NCBI GenBank assembly: GCA_963782465.1
Contig: CAWAJR010000006.1
Location: forward strand, 186,001-250,000
Source: JAODBJ01 sp963782465
GTDB taxonomy: Bacteria > Actinomycetota > Acidimicrobiia > IMCC26256 > PALSA-610
Direction of reading: 5' to 3'
DNA length: 64,000 nt
The notes beneath the pieces are model-generated. The model did no database searches. It was not told where the DNA came from and saw nothing but the letters and a program-made list of their open reading frames with translations. The position numbers were made by a program, and so were the translations under genes. This document shows, piece after piece, positions 50,279 through 59,331 of the stretch (position 1 is its first letter; every line of letters starts with the position of its first letter).

Positions 50279-51565
50279 GTGAGCGACTTCGACGCGATCG
50301 ACTTCTTCAAAGACGCATCACTCGTGGCCGACCCGTACCCCTACTTCGCGTTCCTGCGGGAGCGGTGCCCGGTGCAGCCCGAGCCGTACCACGACGTCGT
50401 CATGGTGACGGGCTACGACGAGGCGATCGCCGTGTACCACGACCCGGCGTCGTTCTCGTCGTGCAACTCCGTCACCGGGCCGTTCCCCGGGTTCCCGGTC
50501 GAGCTCACCGGCGACGATGTGAGCGCGCTCATCGAGAAGTACCGCGATCAGCTCCCGATGAGCGACCAGCTCCCGACGTTCGACCCGCCGGTGCACACCG
50601 CGCACCGGGCCCTGCTGATGCGATTGATCACGCCGAAGCGCCTCAAGGAGAACGAGGCATTCATGTGGCGACTCGCCGATCGCGTGATCGACGAGTTCAT
50701 CGCCGACGGCGCGTGTGAGTTCGTGACCGGTTACGCGGGCCCCTTCGCCATGCTCGTCGTCGCCGACCTGCTCGGCGTGCCCGAGGAAGACCACGAGACG
50801 TTCCGAGCCGGGTTGGGGCAAGGTCCCGGACGCGCCATCGGCAGCACCGGCGGCGACGCGATGGGCCACAGCCCCCTGGGTTTCCTCTACGAGCGCTTCA
50901 CCGACTACATCGAAGACCGCCGGCGCAACCCGCGCGCCGACGTGCTGACCGGGCTCGCGACCGCGACGTTCCCCGACGGCTCGATGCCCGAAGTGATCGA
51001 CGCGGTGCGGGTCGCGGCCAACCTGTTCGCCGCCGGCCAGGAGACAACCGTCCGCCTGCTCGCGACCGCCTTCCAGTTGATCGCCGAACGACCCGAACTG
51101 CAGCAGTTCCTACGCGACGACAAAGAGCGCATTCCGAATTTCGTCGAGGAGACCTTGCGCTACGAGAGCCCGGTGAAGGGCGACTTCCGGTTGGCGCGGG
51201 TCGCGACGACGGTGGCCGGCGAGACGATCCCGGCCGGCGCGACGGTCATGGTGCTCAACGGCGCCGCGAACCGCGACCCGCGCCGCTTCGAACACCCCGA
51301 CGACTTCATCGTCGACCGCGGGAACGCCCGCCAACACCTCGCGTTCGGGCACGGGATCCACACCTGCCCCGGCGCGCCGCTCGCGCGCGCCGAAGCCTGC
51401 ATCAGCATCGAGCGCATCCTCGCCCGCATGGCCGGCATCACGATCTCGGAGCCCGAGCACGGCCCCGCCGGCGCTCGCCGTTACCAGTACGTGCCCACCT
51501 ACATCCTGCGCGGTCTGAGCCGCCTGCACCTCGAATTCACCCCGACCGGGTCACGTCCCGGCTGA
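50279..51565 (+). CDS. cytochrome P450
   Basis: 428-residue heme monooxygenase: I-helix FAAGQETTVR, K-helix EETLRYESP and heme loop FGHGIHTCPG with the Cys ligand. The GTG at 50279 is set by GGAGG 8 bases upstream; an ATG at 50272 is in another frame. It belongs to the run with the two dehydrogenase-type genes. Its 3-prime end overlaps the converging crotonase by 15 bases. Confidence 0.92.
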   Translation: MSDFDAIDFFKDASLVADPYPYFAFLRERCPVQPEPYHDVVMVTGYDEAIAVYHDPASFSSCNSVTGPFPGFPVELTGDDVSALIEKYRDQLPMSDQLPTFDPPVHTAHRALLMRLITPKRLKENEAFMWRLADRVIDEFIADGACEFVTGYAGPFAMLVVADLLGVPEEDHETFRAGLGQGPGRAIGSTGGDAMGHSPLGFLYERFTDYIEDRRRNPRADVLTGLATATFPDGSMPEVIDAVRVAANLFAAGQETTVRLLATAFQLIAERPELQQFLRDDKERIPNFVEETLRYESPVKGDFRLARVATTVAGETIPAGATVMVLNGAANRDPRRFEHPDDFIVDRGNARQHLAFGHGIHTCPGAPLARAEACISIERILARMAGITISEPEHGPAGARRYQYVPTYILRGLSRLHLEFTPTGSRPG

Positions 51566-52336
51566 CGATCGCCCGAGGAAGCGGTCGACGTTCGCGCGCA
51601 GCTCGGGCGTGTCGAACGACGCGGTCTCGGACGCCATCGCGAAGTCGATCGTCGCGAGCACGGCGCGCTCGAGATGAAGGTTGAGCACTCGCTTCGTCGC
51701 CTCTACCGCTTGGCGCGGGAGCGCCGCGATCTTCTTCGCCGCGGCGAGCGCGGCGTCGAACACCTCACCGTCGGGGCACACATGGTTCGCGAGCCCGATC
51801 TCGGCCGCGCGCGCCGCCGAGATCCGGTCGCCGGTGAAGGCGTACTCCTTCGCAAGGAGCAGGCTCGTGTGCAACGGCCAGGTGAGCGGGCCGCCGTCGG
51901 CCGCGACGAGACCGACCATCACATGCGGATCGGAGAGGTAGGCCGATTCGGCCATGTAGACGACGTCGGAAAGGGCAATGACGCTGCAGCCGAGCCCGAC
52001 CGCGGGGCCGTTCACCGCCGCGATCACCGGCACCCGGCAACGAATCATGTTGAGGACGAGTTCGCGCCCTTCGGCGATGGTGTCGCGCCGCAAACCCCGA
52101 TCGTTCGCCATCCGGTCGAGCAGGTCGAAGTCGCCGCCGGCCGAGAACGCACGCCCCTCGCCGGTGATCACCGCGGCGCGAGCGTCGGCATCGTCACTCA
52201 ACTGCGGGAAGACGCGCGTCAGCGCGAGGTGCAGTTCGTCGTTCACCGCGTTGAGCTGTTCCGGGCGGGCGAGCCGCACGATGCGCACCGGCCCGTCGGC
52301 TTCGACGCGAACGACATCGGGCAGGTCGTATCCCAT
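51551..52336 (-). CDS. enoyl-CoA hydratase/isomerase family protein
   Basis: 261-residue crotonase. RLARPEQLNAVND opens it, FSAGGDFDLL and NGPAVGLGCSV form the oxyanion hole, and the active-site stretch is LSDPHVMVGLVAADGG, without the usual PE Glu, as in the crotonase at 920. ATG start. It is separated by 27 bases from the dehydrogenase pair upstream and probably acts right after it. Confidence 0.88.
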   Translation of the reverse strand: MGYDLPDVVRVEADGPVRIVRLARPEQLNAVNDELHLALTRVFPQLSDDADARAAVITGEGRAFSAGGDFDLLDRMANDRGLRRDTIAEGRELVLNMIRCRVPVIAAVNGPAVGLGCSVIALSDVVYMAESAYLSDPHVMVGLVAADGGPLTWPLHTSLLLAKEYAFTGDRISAARAAEIGLANHVCPDGEVFDAALAAAKKIAALPRQAVEATKRVLNLHLERAVLATIDFAMASETASFDTPELRANVDRFLGRSSAGT

Positions 52337-52363
52337 GCGAACTCCTTGTCGGCGACGCCGCGT

Positions 52364-53497
52364 TCAGTTCGTCGGCAGGCCGAGGATCCGCGTGGCGACG
52401 ATGTTCTTCTGGATCTGTGACGTGCCGCCCATGACGCTCTGCGCGCGGCTGTAGAGGTACACCTTCAACGCGACGTCTTCGGGATCGACGACCGCGTTGG
52501 CACCCGACACCGCAAGTGCCGCGCTCCCGACCGCCTGCTCCACCCAGGTCATGAGCAGCTTGTCGATGGAGCCATCGGGGCCGTGTTGCACACCGTCGAG
52601 CCGTTCCGACAATCGCCGGCACACGTGGAGCCGCAGCATCTCCGCTTCGACGTGTGCCCACGCGACCGCGTCGCGCTGGTCGCCGCGGTAGGCGGCCGGA
52701 TCGGCGCGCACCACCGCCTCGAGTTGCTTGACCGTCTTCGTGTAGCGGGCGACGTAGCCGAGCTCACCGGGTTCGCGTTCGTGGCTGACGATCGTCATCG
52801 CGAGGCGCCAGCCGTCGCCCGGTGCACCGATCATGTTGGCGGCCGGCACCCGCGCGCCGTCGAACGTCACTTGACCGAACTCGGTCGTGATCCCGTTGAT
52901 CATCCGCAGCGGCCGCTGTTCGATCCCGGGTTGTCGCATCGGCACCGCGAACGCCGAGAGGCCCTTGTGCTTCGGCACGTCGGGATCGGTACGAGCGAGG
53001 AGGAGGCACCAGTCGGCGACGTCGGAGTAACTGGTCCAGATCTTGTGACCGTTGATGACGTACTCGTCGCCGTCGCGGGTCGCCGTCGTACGCAACGATG
53101 CGAGGTCGGAACCGGCGTCGGGCTCACTGAACCCTTGGCACCACCGGTCGCGGCCGCTGATGAGACCGGGGAGGAACCGATCCTTCACGTCGTCGCTCGC
53201 GTGCGTCCCGATGCCTTGTACGAGATAGCCGAGGCTGGGGCGCGGTGGCGTACCCGCGGCCGCGAGTTCCTCGTCGAGGATGACGTCGAAGACGGCCGGC
53301 AGATCGTGGCCGCCGTAGCGCGCCGGCCAGCTCAAGCCGAAGAAGCCCGCGTCGTAGAGCGCGACGTGCCACTCCCCCTGCCGCGCCCAGTACTCGTCGT
53401 CGGTCGACGACGCCGGGAGGCCGGGGTTGTTCTCGGCCAGCCACGCCCGCAGCCGCGACCGGAATGCTGCTTCCTCCGGTGAGTCACGAAAGTCCAT
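52364..53497 (-). CDS. acyl-CoA dehydrogenase, first subunit of a pair
   Basis: 377 residues: CQGFSEPDAGSD, IWTSYSDVADW and a C-terminal VMGGTSQIQKNIVATRILG. ATG at 53497. The last 14 bases of the upstream gene overlap this start. With that gene it is the second heteromeric dehydrogenase pair of the window; the crotonase downstream would hydrate the enoyl-CoA. Confidence 0.88.
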   Translation of the reverse strand: MDFRDSPEEAAFRSRLRAWLAENNPGLPASSTDDEYWARQGEWHVALYDAGFFGLSWPARYGGHDLPAVFDVILDEELAAAGTPPRPSLGYLVQGIGTHASDDVKDRFLPGLISGRDRWCQGFSEPDAGSDLASLRTTATRDGDEYVINGHKIWTSYSDVADWCLLLARTDPDVPKHKGLSAFAVPMRQPGIEQRPLRMINGITTEFGQVTFDGARVPAANMIGAPGDGWRLAMTIVSHEREPGELGYVARYTKTVKQLEAVVRADPAAYRGDQRDAVAWAHVEAEMLRLHVCRRLSERLDGVQHGPDGSIDKLLMTWVEQAVGSAALAVSGANAVVDPEDVALKVYLYSRAQSVMGGTSQIQKNIVATRILGLPTN

Positions 53498-54521
53498 CGG
53501 TCACTCCCAGGCGGGCGCGCTGCACATGGCGGAGCTGTTCGCCGTCGTCGCCGAACCACGCCGACGAGAGCAAGGCCCGGCGCAGGTAGACGTGCACGAT
53601 GCAGTCCCACGTGTTGCCGATGCCGCCGTGCACTTGGATCGCGGTCTCGCACACCGTGCGGGCCGCCCGGGTGCAGTAGGCCTTGGCGACGCGCGCCGCC
53701 TCGCACGCCTCGCCGGCGTCGAGGTTGTCGACCGCCCAGGCTGCGTGCAAGGCAATGCTGAGCGACCCCTCCATGAGGCAGCGCGCCTCGGCCAGCAGGT
53801 GTTGCACCGCTTGGAACGATCCGACCGGCACGCCGTACTGCTTGCGTTCCGCCGCGTACCGGACCGTCACGTCGAGGACGCCGCGCATGACGCCGACGAG
53901 ATCGGCGCTCGTCAACGCCAGGCCGAGCGCGCTCCATGCCGCAAGGTCGTCGTCGGCCAGCCGGCGGTGCTGGTCGGCGACCGGCTGCGGCACCGAACCC
54001 GGTGCGATCACCGCGACGGGGCGGGTGAGATCGGCGCCCGCGCCGGTACCGGCGGGGACGGTCGCCAGGCGGTAACCACCGGCCTCGGCCACCAGCACGT
54101 ACGCCGCGTCCGAAGAGCCCGCGGCGGTGTCGACCGCGCAGAGCGGTGCGCCCACCGGGCCGGCGACGATCGCCACGGTGTGCAGATCGGCGTCGAACGC
54201 GACCGCGCCCGCGTTCGCGGCCGTCGAACCGGCCCGCCGCGCGAGGTCGGCGGCGAGCAGCGGCCCCGAGAAGGCGACGTCGGCGACGGCACCGCCGAGC
54301 GCGTCGGCCACGATCGCGGCCTCGAACCCGCCCGCGAGCGGCCGGCCGTCGCCGGCGTCGTCTCGCAATTCGAGCCAGCCCGCGTCGCGTACCGCGGCGG
54401 TGAGCCGCTTGGCCCGCGTCGTGTCGGCCAGGCCGCCGACCGTCACCGGGCCGAGTTCGCGCGCGAGCTGCCGGGCCGAGCGCCGCAGCTCCGCCTGCTC
54501 GGCGCTGTCTCGCGTGTCCAC
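53484..54521 (-). CDS. acyl-CoA dehydrogenase, second subunit of a pair
   Basis: 345 residues from the GTG at 54521, chosen because the region before it (bases 54522-54557) is AT-rich and promoter-like; an ATG at 54557 exists. The N-terminal half is short and diverged, and the C-terminal half keeps ERKQYGVPVGSFQAVQHLLA and VHGGIGNTWDCIVHVYLRR. It overlaps the next gene by 14 bases. Partner subunit of the pair with 52364-53497. Confidence 0.85.
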   Translation of the reverse strand: MDTRDSAEQAELRRSARQLARELGPVTVGGLADTTRAKRLTAAVRDAGWLELRDDAGDGRPLAGGFEAAIVADALGGAVADVAFSGPLLAADLARRAGSTAANAGAVAFDADLHTVAIVAGPVGAPLCAVDTAAGSSDAAYVLVAEAGGYRLATVPAGTGAGADLTRPVAVIAPGSVPQPVADQHRRLADDDLAAWSALGLALTSADLVGVMRGVLDVTVRYAAERKQYGVPVGSFQAVQHLLAEARCLMEGSLSIALHAAWAVDNLDAGEACEAARVAKAYCTRAARTVCETAIQVHGGIGNTWDCIVHVYLRRALLSSAWFGDDGEQLRHVQRARLGVTDGLS

Positions 54522-54589
54522 GGCGTGGAACGTAGTTATGCAGAATTGAGAATGCAATCCTCAGGAACTGGCTAATGCCACTTCCGCGC
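54522..54589. promoter_or_regulatory. AT-rich leader of the dehydrogenase pair
   Basis: 68 bases between the TetR stop and the dehydrogenase start. It contains ATGCAGAATTGAGAATGC and TGGCTAATGCCA, a short palindrome with TGGC/GCCA arms, consistent with a promoter and operator for the pair. Confidence 0.4.
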
Positions 54590-55219
54590 TCAGCGCTTCG
54601 AGCCCTCGTCGCCCGTCGACCACGTCTTCGGGTCGGCACCGATCCCGCGTTCCAGCACCGCGAGGCCTTCGGAGAGGGCCGTCGCCAGTTCGCCCCCGCG
54701 GAGGTACCACTGCGTTTGCGCGGCCTGGATGACGCCACCGACCGCGGCGGCCAGCATCGTCGGGACCAGTGCGTCGCTCGGCAGGCCGAGCCGCGCCCCG
54801 AGGAACTCGGCCATCGCCACATGGCCCTTCAGCTGGATCCCGCCCAGCACGCCCCGCAACGCGCTCGGCGTGTCGGCGACGACCGCCGTCCACCGCCGCA
54901 GCAGTTCCGCGTCTTCCGCCGACACGACGTCTTCGAGGGCGAGCCGGAGCGACTGCACCGGCGGCTCGTCGGCGGGGCGCTCGGCCAGCGCGGCGCGCAG
55001 CGCCTCGGTCCGCCGGTCGATCCGCACCTGCAAGACATCTTCCTTGGCCGGGAAGTAGCGGTAGAACGTGCGCACCGAGATGTGCGCCTCGGCGGCGATC
55101 TCCTCGACGGTGATGTCGAACCCCCGCTGCTCGAAGCACCGCAGGGCGACCGCCTCCAGCTCGGAGATCATCATCTCGGAGCGTTTCACGCGCAGTTGCC
55201 GGGCCAGCGACTCGGCCAC
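54590..55219 (-). CDS. TetR family transcriptional regulator
   Basis: About 209 residues. The helix-turn-helix includes TVEEIAAEAHISVRTFYRYF. The GTG at 55219 is chosen because GGAAGG sits 8 bases before it; the ATG at 55276 is possible but would include a promoter-like patch (bases 55240-55275). It is upstream of the dehydrogenase pair on the same strand and divergent from the lipoprotein esterase. Confidence 0.85.
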   Translation of the reverse strand: MAESLARQLRVKRSEMMISELEAVALRCFEQRGFDITVEEIAAEAHISVRTFYRYFPAKEDVLQVRIDRRTEALRAALAERPADEPPVQSLRLALEDVVSAEDAELLRRWTAVVADTPSALRGVLGGIQLKGHVAMAEFLGARLGLPSDALVPTMLAAAVGGVIQAAQTQWYLRGGELATALSEGLAVLERGIGADPKTWSTGDEGSKR

Positions 55220-55317
55220 CTCGCCCACCTTCCATCGGCCTGTGCAGGCTGTGCCTATCTTGGCATAACGTGTCATCACCTCGCGTGATGCGGGAGATCG
55301 GTCCGGGGGGACGGCGC
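55220..55317. promoter_or_regulatory. divergent promoter region, TetR / lipoprotein esterase
   Basis: 98 bases. It contains TGCCTATCTTGGCA, a short dyad with TGCC/GGCA arms (55252-55265), and an AT-rich GGCATAACG. The esterase Shine-Dalgarno GGGGGG is at 55305-55310. Confidence 0.4.
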
Positions 55318-56859
55318 ATGCAGAACGTCGAACAGCCACACGGCAAGACGCGCGCTCGGTGGCGCGCCTCGGCGATCCTCGGCACGGCCGCGCTGTGCGG
55401 CCTGGCTGCGTGCGGCGGCAACAGCGGCGCCAAGACGGGTTCGGCGACGACGACGTCGGCCGCGGTGACGACGACGACCGCGCCGCGCCCGGCCGGGCCG
55501 GCCGCCGAGGTGTCGAACGAGCTCACCGGCGGCAACGGGGTGTTCATGGGCGAGTCGTCACCACCGGATCTGCCGCGCGAGGGCTACGTACAACGCGAGT
55601 ACCTCGCGTCGGGAACCGCGACGGCCTACCGGGCGAGCGGCGCGCTGGCACGCAACGGCCGCTGGAAGGTCACACCCGGCGCGACCGCGCCGTACCGCAC
55701 CCGCGTGCTCGTGCGCGCGCCCGCCGACCCGGCGAAATTCGACGGCACGGTCGTGGTCGAGTGGCTCAACGTGAGCGGCGGCGTCGACGCCGATCCGGAA
55801 TGGACGAGCACCGAGGAAGAGATCGTTCGCGCCGGCGAGGTATGGGTCGGCGTGTCGGCCCAGCGCATCGGCGTCGAGGGCGGGCCGGTCGCGGTCAAGG
55901 TCACCGGCATCGCCGGCGCCGACGTGGCCGGCAAGGGCCTGAAGAAGATCGACCCCGCCCGCTACGGCACCCTGCAGCACCCCGGTGACGCGTACGCGTT
56001 CGACATCTTCACGCAGGTCGCGCGGGCGCTGCGCACGGGCGGCGCGCTCGCCGGGTTGCACCCGACCCGGGTCATCGCGGCGGGCGAATCGCAGTCGGCG
56101 TTCGCGCTCGTCACCTACTACGACGGCGTGCAGCCACTCACGAAGGAGTTCGACGGCTTCTTCGTGCACAGCCGCGGCGCGCCTGCCCTGCCCTTGGCCC
56201 CGGCGGAGTACGCCGACATCGCGAGCGCATTCAGCGCGCCCGCCACGATCTTCCGCACCGATCTCGCCGCGCCCGTGATGGACATCCAGACCGAGACGGA
56301 TGTCGCGAGCATCCTCAACTCGTACGCGGTACGCCAGCCCGACACCGACCGCTTCCGCCTCTGGGAAGTGGCCGGGACCGCGCACGCCGACGCGCACCTC
56401 ATCGGGCCGGACGCGAGCGCGCTGAACTGCGGCGTGCCGATCAACGACGGGCCGATGCACATCGTCGCCAAAGCCGCGCTGCGCGCCCTCACGACCTGGG
56501 TCACGACGGGTAAGGCACCGATCGTCGCGCCCCGGATCGACGTGATCCCGGGCAAGACACCACAGATCCGCCGCAACGCCGACGGCATCGCACTGGGTGG
56601 CATCCGGACACCGCCGGTCGACGTCCCGGTCGCGGCGCTGTCGGGTGCAACCCTGCCGAACCCGTCGACGATCTGCCTGCTGCTCGGGTCGGCGAAACCG
56701 TTCTCGGCGGCGCGGATCGCGCAGCTCTACCCCTCGCGCGCTGCGTACCTGCAGCGCTTCACCGCCGATACCGACGCGACGATCAAGGCCGGCTTCGCCC
56801 TCCCCGAAGACCGCGCCGCGCTGCTCGCGTTCGCCGAACCGTCGCGCGTCTCGGGTTGA
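55318..56859 (+). CDS. exported alpha/beta hydrolase domain lipoprotein
   Basis: 513 residues. A signal peptide ends in the lipobox LAAC, followed by a Thr/Ser/Ala-rich linker. The mature protein is of the alpha/beta-hydrolase-10 type, with the nucleophile elbow GESQSA and His in AGTAHADAH. It may act outside the membrane on an ester substrate. ATG at 55318 with GGGGGG upstream. It is convergent with the dehydrogenase pair at 56870. Confidence 0.85.
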   Translation: MQNVEQPHGKTRARWRASAILGTAALCGLAACGGNSGAKTGSATTTSAAVTTTTAPRPAGPAAEVSNELTGGNGVFMGESSPPDLPREGYVQREYLASGTATAYRASGALARNGRWKVTPGATAPYRTRVLVRAPADPAKFDGTVVVEWLNVSGGVDADPEWTSTEEEIVRAGEVWVGVSAQRIGVEGGPVAVKVTGIAGADVAGKGLKKIDPARYGTLQHPGDAYAFDIFTQVARALRTGGALAGLHPTRVIAAGESQSAFALVTYYDGVQPLTKEFDGFFVHSRGAPALPLAPAEYADIASAFSAPATIFRTDLAAPVMDIQTETDVASILNSYAVRQPDTDRFRLWEVAGTAHADAHLIGPDASALNCGVPINDGPMHIVAKAALRALTTWVTTGKAPIVAPRIDVIPGKTPQIRRNADGIALGGIRTPPVDVPVAALSGATLPNPSTICLLLGSAKPFSAARIAQLYPSRAAYLQRFTADTDATIKAGFALPEDRAALLAFAEPSRVSG

Positions 56860-56869
56860 GCCGAGCCCG

Positions 56870-58153
56870 TCAGCCGCGCGCCGAAGGGCCTCGCGGCACG
56901 TCACGGAACGCGACGTCGCGGTCGATCGTCTGCTCGCGTGGCATCCCGAGGACCCGTTCGCTGACGACGTTGCGTGCCATTTCCAGCGTGCCGCCCGCGA
57001 TGGCGGGCAACTGGCGGAGGAGGAAGTCGACACCGCAGGTCGTGGTCGCGCCGTCGTCGTCGCACCACACCGCGCCCGCCGTGCCCGCGGCCTCGAACGC
57101 GATCGTCACCAGGCGCATCGCGACGACGCCGCTGAACAGGCGACCGATCGACGCCGACTGGTCCGACATGCCACCCGTCGCGACGCCCTGACCGATGCGT
57201 CGCTGCAGCTGCGCGCTGACGAGGCTCAGCATCTGCCCTTCACCGATGAGGTCGCGGACGTACGGATCATCGAGACGCCCGGCGTCGCGCGCGACCTCGA
57301 GCAACGACTGCACGTCGGCAGGGCCGGGTGCGGTCGGCGGCGACGTGACGAGCGGCGAGTTGTGCGCCGCCGCCATGCGCTCGTGGAACATCCAGCGAAC
57401 GCCCACCGTCCATCCCTCGTCGACCCCGCCGATGCGGTCGGTGTCGGGAACTCGGACGTCGGTCATGAACTCCTGGCAGAACTCCTCGTTGCCGTTCAGC
57501 ATCTCGATGCGGTGCACCTCGATGCCGGGCGCGTCGATCGGGACCATGAACACGGTGAGCCCGCGGTGCTTGGGGACGTCCCAGTTCGTGCGGGCGAGGC
57601 ACAACGCCCAGTCGGACCACCACGCCCCCGTGGTCCAGATCTTCGAACCGTTGAGCACCCACTCGTCGCCGTCGCGCACCGCAGCCGTGAGCGCGCCCGC
57701 GACGTCGGAACCGCCGCTCGGCTCCGAGAGGAACTGCATCCAGATCTCCTCGCCCTTCAAGATCGCGGGGAGGTGGCGGCGCTTCTGCGCTTCCGTGCCG
57801 AACTCGAGCAGCACCGACGCGCACGGCGCCATCGTCGGCATCTGCAACCGAACCGGGTGCTCGTAGCCGGCGAGTTCTTCGTTGAGCGCGGCCTGATGGG
57901 CCTCGGTAAGACCGTGCCCCCCGTATTCGACGGGCACGGTGATCCCGGCGAGACCGGCGTCGAAGAACCGCCGCTGGAGTTGCCGGTCGAACGTGACGGC
58001 CTCGAGTTCGGCGTCGTCCGACAAGCCGCCGCGCACGAACGCGGAGATTTCACCCGGCCGGACCGGACGGAGGTTGGCGCGGATCCACGCCCGCGCCCGG
58101 GCGCGGAAATGCTCGACGTCTTCTGGTGCGATCTCCTCGGCCGAGAGGCTCAC
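56870..58153 (-). CDS. acyl-CoA dehydrogenase, first subunit of a pair
   Basis: 427 residues: WMQFLSEPSGGSD, IWTTGAWWSDWALCLAR and a C-terminal IAGGTLEMARNVVSERVLG. ATG at 58153 overlaps the stop of the upstream dehydrogenase by 4 bases. Together they form the third heteromeric dehydrogenase pair and head into the thiolase and DUF35 module. Confidence 0.88.
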   Translation of the reverse strand: MSLSAEEIAPEDVEHFRARARAWIRANLRPVRPGEISAFVRGGLSDDAELEAVTFDRQLQRRFFDAGLAGITVPVEYGGHGLTEAHQAALNEELAGYEHPVRLQMPTMAPCASVLLEFGTEAQKRRHLPAILKGEEIWMQFLSEPSGGSDVAGALTAAVRDGDEWVLNGSKIWTTGAWWSDWALCLARTNWDVPKHRGLTVFMVPIDAPGIEVHRIEMLNGNEEFCQEFMTDVRVPDTDRIGGVDEGWTVGVRWMFHERMAAAHNSPLVTSPPTAPGPADVQSLLEVARDAGRLDDPYVRDLIGEGQMLSLVSAQLQRRIGQGVATGGMSDQSASIGRLFSGVVAMRLVTIAFEAAGTAGAVWCDDDGATTTCGVDFLLRQLPAIAGGTLEMARNVVSERVLGMPREQTIDRDVAFRDVPRGPSARG

Positions 58154-59289
58154 GCGGCAACCTCCCGTTGCTCGACGAGATCAGTCAGGCGGCGGCGGTG
58201 ATCAGCCGGTGTGCCGCACAGCGCGCGGTTCACCGTGACCCGGCGGAGATAGAGGTGGATGTCGTGCTCGTAGGTGAGACCGATCCCGCCGTGGATCTGC
58301 ACGCAGTCCTGCACGAGTTCCACGCCGTACTCACCGGTGAATGCTTTCGCCGCGCTGCACAGGTCGGCCGCGTCGGGCGCGCGGGATGCGCTCGCGGTCG
58401 CCGCCGCGTCGGCAATCGCGTGGGCGGCCTCGAGCCACGACTTCATGTCGGCGAAACGATGTTTCAGCTCCTGGTACGACGCGAGCGGGCGACCGAACGA
58501 ATAACGCTGGAAAGCCCACTCGACCGTCATGTCGAACGCGTGTTGCATCGCGCCGACCGCCTCCGCGCTCAGCATCACCGTGGCCGCCTGGAGCTGGCGT
58601 TCGACCTGCGCGCCGGCCTGGCCGACCTCCCCGATCACTGCGTCGAGGGGCATCCGCACGTCGTCGAAGGTGACGGCACCGAAGCGGCGGCTCAGGTCGA
58701 CCGACTTCATCGGTGTGATCGAGACGCCCGGGGTGCCGCGCGGTACGAGCACCTGGGTGAGCCCGGTGCCGGTACGGCCCGTCACCAGCAACACGTCGGA
58801 TTGGGCGGCCGCCTCGACCGGGCGCTTGACGCCCCGTAACACCACCTCGGCGCCGTCGACGCGAATGTCGAGCGCCACCTCCCCGAGACGGTCTGCCGGC
58901 GGCGGTTCGCCGTAACACCACGACCCGACGGCGTCGCCCGAGATCAGTCGCTGCAACACGTCGGCGTGCGCGTCACCGCCGGCATCGCTCAGCGCGCCCG
59001 CGACGATGTTGGCCGGCACGAGCGGGCCCGGCGCCGCGTGCGCCCCGAACTCGTGCGCGACGAGCGCCAGGTCGACCAGCCCCTGACCGCTGATGCTCCC
59101 GCCGCCCCGTTCCTCGCCGACCAGCAACGACGTCCAGCCGAGTTCGGCTCCGCGGCGCCAGTACTCACGGTCGAAGCCGTCGGGGTCGTCGCGGCCCGCG
59201 CGGAGCGTCGCGACGGGCACCTGCTCGTCGAGGAACTTCTGGGTGGTGTCGCGGAAGACTTCGAGATCGCCGCTCAGCTCCAACAACAT
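58150..59289 (-). CDS. acyl-CoA dehydrogenase, second subunit of a pair
   Basis: 379 residues. The four-helix domain keeps FQRYSFGRPLASYQELKHRF and IHGGIGLTYEHDIHLYLRR. The N-terminal region is diverged from classic members. ATG at 59289. It is translationally coupled to the dehydrogenase at 56870-58153 and 42 bases downstream of the thiolase. Confidence 0.87.
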   Translation of the reverse strand: MLLELSGDLEVFRDTTQKFLDEQVPVATLRAGRDDPDGFDREYWRRGAELGWTSLLVGEERGGGSISGQGLVDLALVAHEFGAHAAPGPLVPANIVAGALSDAGGDAHADVLQRLISGDAVGSWCYGEPPPADRLGEVALDIRVDGAEVVLRGVKRPVEAAAQSDVLLVTGRTGTGLTQVLVPRGTPGVSITPMKSVDLSRRFGAVTFDDVRMPLDAVIGEVGQAGAQVERQLQAATVMLSAEAVGAMQHAFDMTVEWAFQRYSFGRPLASYQELKHRFADMKSWLEAAHAIADAAATASASRAPDAADLCSAAKAFTGEYGVELVQDCVQIHGGIGLTYEHDIHLYLRRVTVNRALCGTPADHRRRLTDLVEQREVAA

Positions 59290-59331
59290 GAATCGCTCGG
59301 TACTCCTTCTCGCGCGCGTGCGCGCATCGCC

